Of a stretch of DNA of 5,722 nucleotides, positions 1-4,182 are shown one piece after another. Location of the stretch: assembly GCA_017517985.1 (NCBI GenBank), contig JAFWWX010000425.1, positions 1-5,722 of the forward strand. Reading direction: 5' to 3'. The position numbers and the translations under genes were made by a program. This stretch comes from Clostridia bacterium. GTDB taxonomy: Bacteria; Bacillota_A; Clostridia; Oscillospirales; CAG-382. The notes beneath the pieces were generated by a model that had not been told where the DNA came from, did no database searches, and was given only the letters and a program-made list of their open reading frames with translations. Position 1 is the stretch's first letter; each line of letters starts with the position of its first letter.

Positions 1-2
1 AA

Positions 3-137
3 AAAGAGTTATTTGCCAAGTATGTGCTTGCTTACAATGAATTTTCAAGCATTGGTAATTCTGACAGCTTTATATCAGGTTTCAGGCTCGGTGCAAGATT
101 TACTTATGATACTTTTATAACAGAAATGAAAGGATGA
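3..137 (+). CDS. C-terminal end of a DUF6809-like protein (partial, 5' end outside window)
   Basis: The frame beginning at base 3 is open to a TGA at 135-137 and gives 44 residues ending in SFISGFRLGARFTYDTF plus a short hydrophilic tail. The F-I-x-G-F-R-L-G-A-R pattern followed by a helical end is what I recall from small DUF6809 proteins of clostridia, which often sit directly before tnpV. The function of that family is unknown to me. The stop overlaps an ATG at 134 and lies only 5 bases before the preferred tnpV start at 143, so the two genes are probably co-transcribed and translationally coupled. The family call rests on a short fragment recognised by eye, so it is moderately sure; that this is a real coding end is likelier. 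Confidence 0.65.
   Translation, partial: KELFAKYVLAYNEFSSIGNSDSFISGFRLGARFTYDTFITEMKG
129..134 (+). promoter_or_regulatory. Ribosome binding site deciding the tnpV start
   Basis: The purine run AAAGGA at 129-134 (part of GAAAGGATG) lies 8 bases before ATG 143. It directly abuts ATG 134, which is too close to serve that codon, so 143 is the better start. Confidence 0.5.
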
Positions 138-142
138 TTTTC

Positions 143-499
143 ATGTCAAAGATTACATATCGCCGTGTGGGTGATTATTTAATCCCTAACCTAATCTTAC
201 CACCTGAAGAAACAGCCATAACTCTCGGTAAATGGGGAATGATGCATAAGTCTTATCTTGAAAAGCATAAAAAGGTGCTTTTCAGTTTATTGCTTGGTCA
301 AGGCAAGCTCTATCAGCACTGTGCAGAGGTGGAAAAACAAGCTCAAGAGATGTTTGATACCCTTATTGAGCAGATAAAAGAATCTGAAGGTGTAACCGAG
401 CAACTTAAGGAAGAAAATCAGATGGAGTGGGTGTGCCGTATGCAGAATATCGAAGCAAGGGCACGAGAGATAGTTACAACTGAATTAATATACAAATAA
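143..499 (+). CDS. tnpV: TnpV-family protein (transposon-associated, not itself a transposase)
   Basis: This 118-residue protein matches the TnpV family as I know it from Tn4451/Tn4453-like clostridial elements. It shows the N-terminal TYxRxGDYLIPNLxLP segment, then G-x-W-G-x-x-H-x-x-YL around residues 28-40. The C-terminal half has AQEMFDTLIEQ, GVTEQLKEENQMEWV and a final ELIY. TnpV is found in many integrative elements, but its role is not established; it has no visible transposase or recombinase catalytic motif and no membrane segment. The C-terminal half looks helical and charged. The length is typical of the family, so the gene appears intact. The ATG at 143 was preferred over 134 because of its ribosome binding site spacing and because the family usually begins just before the TYxRxGDY segment. 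It marks this flank as mobile-element-derived DNA. Confidence 0.85.
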   Translation: MSKITYRRVGDYLIPNLILPPEETAITLGKWGMMHKSYLEKHKKVLFSLLLGQGKLYQHCAEVEKQAQEMFDTLIEQIKESEGVTEQLKEENQMEWVCRMQNIEARAREIVTTELIYK

Positions 500-504
500 G
501 TTGC

Positions 505-538
505 AGCGGTGGGAAATGTATTTTCTCATCGCTATTTT
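505..538 (+). terminator. Rho-independent terminator after tnpV
   Basis: Bases 505-516 pair with 522-533 as a 12-bp stem with two G-T wobbles around a 5-base loop, followed by ATTTT at 534-538. It starts five bases after the tnpV stop and separates the DUF6809-tnpV unit from the blaI promoter. The T-tract is short, so efficiency may be moderate. Confidence 0.7.
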
Positions 539-550
539 CATAAAAACATA

Positions 551-579
551 TTGACATTCCAACTCTAACATGTTAGAGT
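551..579 (+). promoter_or_regulatory. Sigma-A-type promoter of the blaI-blaR1 operon
   Basis: A perfect -35 box TTGACA (551-556) is followed, after 17 bases, by a -10-like TAGAGT (574-579). That box is preceded by TG at 571-572, an extended -10 arrangement. The -10 lies inside the 18-bp palindrome at 562-579, so repressor bound there would block RNA polymerase. This placement supports autorepression. Confidence 0.7.
562..579. promoter_or_regulatory. Operator 1 for BlaI (perfect 18-bp palindrome)
   Basis: ACTCTAACATGTTAGAGT equals its own reverse complement. It covers the promoter spacer and -10 box, directly upstream of a BlaI-family gene. The ACATGT centre resembles the TACA/TGTA cores of known BlaI, MecI and CopY operators, while the outer CTCTAA arms look specific to this system. 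Its sequence and position make it the likely main autorepression site. Confidence 0.8.
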
Positions 580-588
580 ATATATGAA

Positions 589-604
589 CTCTAATGAATT
601 AGAG
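589..604. promoter_or_regulatory. Operator 2 for BlaI (second dyad)
   Basis: CTCTAAT (589-595) and ATTAGAG (598-604) form an inverted repeat around a GA centre, using the same CTCTAA/TTAGAG half-sites as operator 1. The centres are 26 bp apart, about two and a half helical turns. The dyad lies between the -10 box and the ribosome binding site, so a bound repressor could also block elongation. It lacks the ACATGT core and is probably the weaker site. Confidence 0.65.
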
Positions 605-606
605 AA

Positions 607-611
607 AGGAG
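607..611 (+). promoter_or_regulatory. Ribosome binding site deciding the blaI start
   Basis: AGGAG at 607-611 stands 8 bases before ATG 620. An in-frame upstream ATG at 584 would add 12 residues, but it lies between the operators, close to the promoter, and has no Shine-Dalgarno sequence. Confidence 0.75.
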
Positions 612-619
612 AAATCAAC

Positions 620-985
620 ATGGATACACCTAAAGTTTTTGAAAGTGAATATCGTTTTTGCTTGATTTTGTGGGAGCATGAGCCAATCAAAAGCAGTGAG
701 CTCGTTAATCTTTGCAAAGAGCAGTTGGGTTGGAAGCCTACCACTACATACACCGTTATCAAGCGTTTGTCTGAAAGAGGTGTACTCAAGAATGAAAACA
801 CCATTGTTTCTTCTTTAGTTTCAAAGGATGAGGTTCAGGCTTCGGAAATCAATGAAATGGTTGAAAAAACCTTTGAAGGCTCTCTTCCTGCATTCATTGC
901 TGCATTTACAAAGCATCAGAAAATCTCTGACAAGGAAATCGATGAAGTTCAAAGGATGATTGACCGTTTTAGGAAAGGAGAATAA
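620..985 (+). CDS. blaI: BlaI/MecI/CopY-family transcriptional repressor
   Basis: This 121-residue protein has the usual length and layout of penicillinase repressors. A winged-helix DNA-binding domain spans about residues 6-72, with the family motif GWKPTTTYTVIKRLSERGVL at 37-56 as recognition helix and wing start. A helical dimerisation tail spans about 73-121. In the S. aureus homologues the antirepressor triggers cleavage at an Asn-Phe bond in the tail; the aligned bond here would be A95-F96 within PAFIAAFTK. It should act as a dimer in the cytoplasm on the two CTCTAA/TTAGAG dyads upstream, repressing its own operon. Only two bases separate it from the blaR1-like gene, so both are made together. 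The name is for the family; resistance to beta-lactams is not implied, since no beta-lactamase gene is in view. It appears intact. Confidence 0.9.
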   Translation: MDTPKVFESEYRFCLILWEHEPIKSSELVNLCKEQLGWKPTTTYTVIKRLSERGVLKNENTIVSSLVSKDEVQASEINEMVEKTFEGSLPAFIAAFTKHQKISDKEIDEVQRMIDRFRKGE

Positions 986-987
986 AA

Positions 988-3261
988 ATGACTGAATTCT
1001 TCTTAAATGTTGTTAATATGAGCATTTCTGCAAGTTGGCTTGTTTGTGCAGTTCTTTTACTCAGATTATTACTTAAAAAAGCTCCAAAATGGATAAATGT
1101 TCTACTTTGGGGAATAGTTGCAGTGCGTCTTATCTGCCCATTCTCTTTCGAAAGTGTATTAAGTCTGATACCAAGTTCTCAAACAATAAACCCTGAAATA
1201 GCTCTTAATGCTCCCGTTATAGATTCGGGCGTAACAATTATTGATAATGTGATAAACCCCATTATCGGTGAAGCAACTATATCCCTTCAACCTGAAAAGG
1301 ATGTTAATTTATTTCAGTTTATTATGCCTTATTTAGCAGGTGTATGGCTTGTGGGGATTGCAGCTCTGTTAATTTATACACTTATCAGCTTCTTAAGATT
1401 AAAGAGAAAAATCGGAACAGCAGTTCTTCTTCGTGATAATATTTATCAGAGTGAAGCTGTGGTATCGCCTTTCGTTCTCGGTATAATCAAGCCGAAAATC
1501 TATTTGCCATTTAATATGAACGGTCAGGATATGGACCACGTTATCGCTCACGAGCAAGCACATATCCGAAGGAGAGACCATTGGTGGAAGCCATTGGGAT
1601 TTGCAGTTCTTACCCTCCATTGGTTCAATCCTATGGTTTGGCTCGGTTATATTCTTCTTTGCCGTGATATTGAGCTTGCCTGCGATGAAAAGGTTGTAAA
1701 AGAGCTTAGCAATGAGCAACGTGCAGATTATTCCGAGGCTCTTCTTGCTTGCAGTGTAAACAGACGAATGATTGCAGCTTGTCCCCTTGCTTTTGGTGAG
1801 GTAGGTGTTAAGGATAGAATAAAATCTGTACTCAATTACAAGAAACCTGCATTTTGGGTTATTGTGGTTGCTATTGTTGTAAGCATTACCGTAGCGGTCT
1901 GCTTCCTTACAAATCCCATTTCAGACAGATTGGCGAATATTGAGGGCGGTAAATTAGATGCATACCTTACTGAACAAACTGCTGTTATGATTTCCGACGG
2001 GGAAACACACAAGTATGTTGGAGCAGTCAAAGATGATATGTTGAAAAAACTCTTTGATATAAAAATTTCAAGAAAAGAAGTATCTTTAAGTAGGGATGAA
2101 GAACGAGACAAAACCAACACGCTGATACTTAACATGCTTACCGAAGAATCTGATATTCTCATATCATTTGTTGGCGGAATATATGTTCATTTTAATGCTG
2201 ACTTTTCTCAGGTTTGGGTAAACGACGGCGTTAAACCGACATATTCTTACAAAGTAAAAAATCCTGAATCAGCTAAAAAAATTTATAATAGCATTATAAA
2301 TCTGTATCTGTCTGATGTAGGCGGTGTTGATGACCCCTCAAATGTCATTGTCAACACAACAATAAATGGATTAAAAGTCAAATATCCGCAATTCTTTAAT
2401 GTATCAACTGATGGTGGTCTAACTGTTTATATTTGGCAGATGTCAGCAAACAATTATAGTTGTTATCTAGCAAACACCTCTACGGAAGCGATATCAGATA
2501 ATAGTTTCGCATATGACGTTGGTGCATCTATTGCGGAAATGCGTGCAATTTTAAGCACATATGATGTAGAACAGAAAGATATTACTGTTCAGCCGGTTAT
2601 CAATCCGTTTTCTAGTTATGTTTATAATATAGATACCGCCTATCGTACAAAGGTTAAAGAATTGTTTTGGAAGGACAGCTCAAATGTGGATGTATCTAAT
2701 AATTCACAGAGTGCAACAAAAACTAAAAGCATTGAACGTATTGTTGATCATTCGGTAGATGATGGTGTTTCTTACGATAACGCATTTGAACTTTTTTATA
2801 CTGATGATAAATATAATTACTATTTTTCTAATATTATAAGCCAATATATTATTGTTGAATTTGATGATGGCACAAAAAACAATGTCAAAGATGCACTGAC
2901 AGCTGGTGAAATTACTATTTCTGATTTGGACAAATTTGAAATACAATACTCAAAGACAGAAAAATCTGTTCAGCCCGGTGCTAATCCATATTTTAATGCA
3001 GAAGTGTTGGAAGTCACCGAGAAAAACATACTTGTAAAGCCTGATGATGATTCAAAAGAAACTAAATCGGCAGACAAAATATATGTGTCGTTAGATGTTA
3101 TTTCTGAAATTCCTGTTCCGACTATTAACACAGGTGACAGAGTCCGAGTGATTTATAACGGAGAAATCGCTGAAACTTATCCTGCACAAATTAACAATGT
3201 ATTTGTCATATATTTGTTGGGAGAAAATGATATGGTTTTATCCCCGACCCCTTTGCAATGA
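988..3261 (+). CDS. BlaR1-like M56 membrane metalloprotease antirepressor with unusual outer domain
   Basis: This 757-residue protein starts 7 bases after AAGGAG (975-980). Residues 1-310 form the M56 (BlaR1/MecR1) core. Hydrophobic segments lie at about 7-29, 35-52, 111-135 and 287-307, with membrane-associated hydrophobic stretches around 203-225. The cytoplasmic zinc site is HEQAH at 188-192, with E229 in RDIELACDE as likely third ligand, 41 residues after the first His as in BlaR1. The presumed role is to sense an external signal and cause inactivation of the co-encoded BlaI. Residues 310-757 should lie outside. They show no recognisable penicillin-binding domain: SAKK at 428-431 fits SxxK only formally, and no KTG-type motif was seen. 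The last 95 residues (YFNAEVLEV, then GDRVRVIYNGEIAETYPAQI) resemble a small beta-barrel domain of the DUF3221 kind, which is a guess by eye. The ligand is unknown. The reading frame is intact. Confidence 0.88.
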   Translation: MTEFFLNVVNMSISASWLVCAVLLLRLLLKKAPKWINVLLWGIVAVRLICPFSFESVLSLIPSSQTINPEIALNAPVIDSGVTIIDNVINPIIGEATISLQPEKDVNLFQFIMPYLAGVWLVGIAALLIYTLISFLRLKRKIGTAVLLRDNIYQSEAVVSPFVLGIIKPKIYLPFNMNGQDMDHVIAHEQAHIRRRDHWWKPLGFAVLTLHWFNPMVWLGYILLCRDIELACDEKVVKELSNEQRADYSEALLACSVNRRMIAACPLAFGEVGVKDRIKSVLNYKKPAFWVIVVAIVVSITVAVCFLTNPISDRLANIEGGKLDAYLTEQTAVMISDGETHKYVGAVKDDMLKKLFDIKISRKEVSLSRDEERDKTNTLILNMLTEESDILISFVGGIYVHFNADFSQVWVNDGVKPTYSYKVKNPESAKKIYNSIINLYLSDVGGVDDPSNVIVNTTINGLKVKYPQFFNVSTDGGLTVYIWQMSANNYSCYLANTSTEAISDNSFAYDVGASIAEMRAILSTYDVEQKDITVQPVINPFSSYVYNIDTAYRTKVKELFWKDSSNVDVSNNSQSATKTKSIERIVDHSVDDGVSYDNAFELFYTDDKYNYYFSNIISQYIIVEFDDGTKNNVKDALTAGEITISDLDKFEIQYSKTEKSVQPGANPYFNAEVLEVTEKNILVKPDDDSKETKSADKIYVSLDVISEIPVPTINTGDRVRVIYNGEIAETYPAQINNVFVIYLLGENDMVLSPTPLQ

Positions 3262-3275
3262 CAACTATATAATTC

Positions 3276-3310
3276 TCCCCGTTGCCGCAGCAACCCTGCC
3301 TCAACGGGGA
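3276..3310 (+). terminator. Terminator hairpin after the blaR1-like gene
   Basis: TCCCCGTTG (3276-3284) pairs perfectly with CAACGGGGA (3302-3310) as a 9-bp GC-rich stem over a 17-base loop, 14 bases after the blaR1 stop. TTTATCCTATTT follows, a weak T-tract. GTTGC (3281-3285) could instead pair with GCAAC (3290-3294) in a small competing hairpin. It most likely ends the blaI-blaR1 transcript. Confidence 0.65.
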
Positions 3311-3396
3311 TTTATCCTATTTACCAATGCTGAAAAATAATACATTCCCATTATTATAATAACTGCCCCCACCAAATAGGTTTCGAATATAAACAA
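3301..3396 (-). other. Possible remnant of a small membrane-protein gene (no proper start)
   Basis: On the minus strand a frame open from 3402 down to a TGA at 3303-3301 reads FETYLVGAVIIIMGMYYF followed by SALVNRINPR. This looks like one membrane helix with an acidic N side and a basic C-terminal tail. The only early start codon is a TTG at 3396-3394, with no Shine-Dalgarno sequence before it; an ATG at 3403-3401 is in a different frame. The stop lies inside the terminator hairpin, so the hairpin could serve both strands. It may be a decayed small gene or chance in AT-rich DNA; I do not recognise the family. Confidence 0.2.
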
Positions 3397-3432
3397 AGCA
3401 TATTAGAGGGAGGCAAAACAGCAAAGAAAAAC

Positions 3433-3451
3433 TGTTCTCACAGTGAGAACA
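3433..3451. promoter_or_regulatory. 19-bp perfect inverted repeat, possible operator
   Basis: TGTTCTCAC and GTGAGAACA form 9-bp arms around a single central A. The near-zero loop and absence of a following T-tract fit a protein-binding site better than a terminator. It lies about 165 bases before the sigma-factor start and does not share the CTCTAA/TTAGAG half-sites of the BlaI operators. The binding protein is unknown. Confidence 0.5.
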
Positions 3452-3508
3452 ATGATTATAGCAGTAAAGTAGGAACCTCCGAACCATTATTATATTCTGT
3501 TGATGCCA

Positions 3509-3538
3509 TTGACGTTTTCACATTAGAAACATTGTATT
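3509..3538 (+). promoter_or_regulatory. Candidate promoter of the sigma-serpin operon
   Basis: TTGACG (3509-3514) is one mismatch from the sigma-A -35 box. After 18 bases TGTATT (3533-3538) matches TATAAT at four positions. It is the best sigma-A-like pair I found before the sigma factor gene, but it is weak. An ECF-type promoter starting from GGAACC at 3472-3477 is an alternative. Confidence 0.3.
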
Positions 3539-3602
3539 CAGTTGAAAATAATGCTAAAATTTATGTAAGATGAAGTATATAAAATCGGTTTATATAAGTG
3601 AG

Positions 3603-3608
3603 AGGAGG
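3603..3608 (+). promoter_or_regulatory. Ribosome binding site deciding the sigma-factor start
   Basis: A full AGGAGG lies 7 bases before ATG 3616. An in-frame GTG at 3598 would place this sequence inside the coding region, so the shorter protein is preferred. Confidence 0.85.
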
Positions 3609-3615
3609 TTTACAG

Positions 3616-4182
3616 ATGGAAGACAAACAGATAATAAAACTTTTATTTGCGAGAGCTGAAGAGGCAATCGGGGCTTTGAAGGTACGTTTTGGCAACACCT
3701 TATACAGAATCGCAATGAACATTCTCGCAAATCACAACGATGCAGAAGAAACAACAAATGATACATATCTTGCCATTTGGAATGCAATACCACCTAAAGA
3801 ACCTGACCCTTTGGCTCCTTATGTATATCGAACAGGAAGAAATATGGCGCTGAAACGGTTAGAATATCTTTCAGCAGAAAAACGAAACAACAGTTATGAT
3901 GTATCCTTGGACGAGCTTGGTGCTTGTTTACCTGATAATGATATTAACCCTGAACAGGCTGTTATTATTCAGGAAATTGCTGACTCCATAAATAACTTTT
4001 TGGAACAAGATACTGATATGAACAGATATATTTTTATGCGTAGGTATTGGTATGGAGATTCAGTTGAGGATATAGCAAAAGCCGTCAATATGAAAAGCGG
4101 TGCTGTTTCGGTAAGATTAAACCGTATCAGAACAAAATTAAAAGAACATCTTATTAAGGAGGGTTATTACTATGAAGCGTAA
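3616..4182 (+). CDS. ECF-type RNA polymerase sigma factor (sigma-70 family)
   Basis: This 188-residue protein has the two-domain plan of extracytoplasmic-function sigma factors. Sigma region 2 spans about residues 7-85, with the characteristic DAEETTNDTYLAIWNAIPP at 42-60 and YVYRTGRNMALKRLEY at 69-84. A linker runs to about 112. Sigma region 4 spans about 113-182, with the helix-turn-helix DSVEDIAKAVNMKSGAVSVR at 148-167 and a basic end RLNRIRTKLKEHL. It should direct core RNA polymerase to a set of promoters in response to a signal. Its stop overlaps the start of the serpin gene by 11 bases, an arrangement normal for a sigma factor and its membrane-bound regulator. ECF sigmas often transcribe their own operon, but no clear autoregulatory promoter was found. 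The gene is complete and shows no odd residues. Confidence 0.9.
   Translation: MEDKQIIKLLFARAEEAIGALKVRFGNTLYRIAMNILANHNDAEETTNDTYLAIWNAIPPKEPDPLAPYVYRTGRNMALKRLEYLSAEKRNNSYDVSLDELGACLPDNDINPEQAVIIQEIADSINNFLEQDTDMNRYIFMRRYWYGDSVEDIAKAVNMKSGAVSVRLNRIRTKLKEHLIKEGYYYEA
4156..4162 (+). promoter_or_regulatory. Ribosome binding site of the serpin gene, inside the sigma gene
   Basis: AAGGAGG at 4156-4162 lies 9 bases before ATG 4172, within the last codons of the sigma factor. Together with the 11-base overlap it points to coupled, roughly balanced synthesis of the two proteins. Confidence 0.75.

Larger units (their letters stand above)
3334..3573 (+). other. Start-less open frame, possible gene fragment
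   Basis: This frame is open for 79 codons between a TGA at 3331-3333 and a TGA at 3571-3573, but has no ATG, and no GTG or TTG with a ribosome binding site. The second half reads fairly like protein (SEPLLYSVDAIDVFTLETLY, then SVENNAKIYVR). No family was recognised. It could be the tail of a gene lost by deletion, or chance. It is not proposed as an expressed gene. Confidence 0.15.
3262..3615. other. Intergenic region between the blaIR-like operon and the sigma-serpin operon
   Basis: This stretch of about 350 bases has no gene with a convincing start and ribosome binding site. It holds the blaR1 terminator at its left end, two start-less open frames (minus 3301-3402 and plus 3334-3573), a 19-bp dyad at 3433-3451 and a weak promoter candidate at 3509-3538. 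An AGGGAGG at 3408-3413 is not followed by any start codon at a workable distance. It must contain the promoter of the sigma-serpin operon if that operon is transcribed on its own. Confidence 0.7.

Noticed and set aside
143..499. TnpV as a transposase
   Set aside because: The protein is only 118 residues and has no catalytic DDE, serine or tyrosine recombinase motif; it is only associated with transposons.
584..619. Upstream in-frame ATG as the start of blaI
   Set aside because: It lies just after the -10 box, overlaps operator 2 and has no ribosome binding site, whereas ATG 620 has AGGAG at 8 bases and matches the family N-terminus.
565..804. Minus-strand open frame across the blaI operator and gene start
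   Set aside because: It is antisense to a clearly recognised blaI gene, has no family features and runs through the operators; a shadow frame.
2269..2280. SAKK in the blaR1-like protein as a beta-lactam acylation SxxK motif
   Set aside because: It is an isolated match inside PESAKKIYN, with no following SxN or KTG motifs and no resemblance to the class D-like sensor domain.
1399..2946. Three minus-strand open frames within the blaR1-like gene (1399-1719, 1836-2162, 2704-2946)
   Set aside because: All are complementary to a continuous, well-supported M56 protease reading frame and show no recognisable protein features.
3598..3615. GTG at 3598 as the sigma-factor start
   Set aside because: It would place the AGGAGG sequence inside the gene; ATG 3616 is ideally spaced from it.
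3590..3793. Minus-strand open frame over the sigma-factor start
   Set aside because: Antisense to the ECF sigma gene and across its ribosome binding site; no supporting start context.
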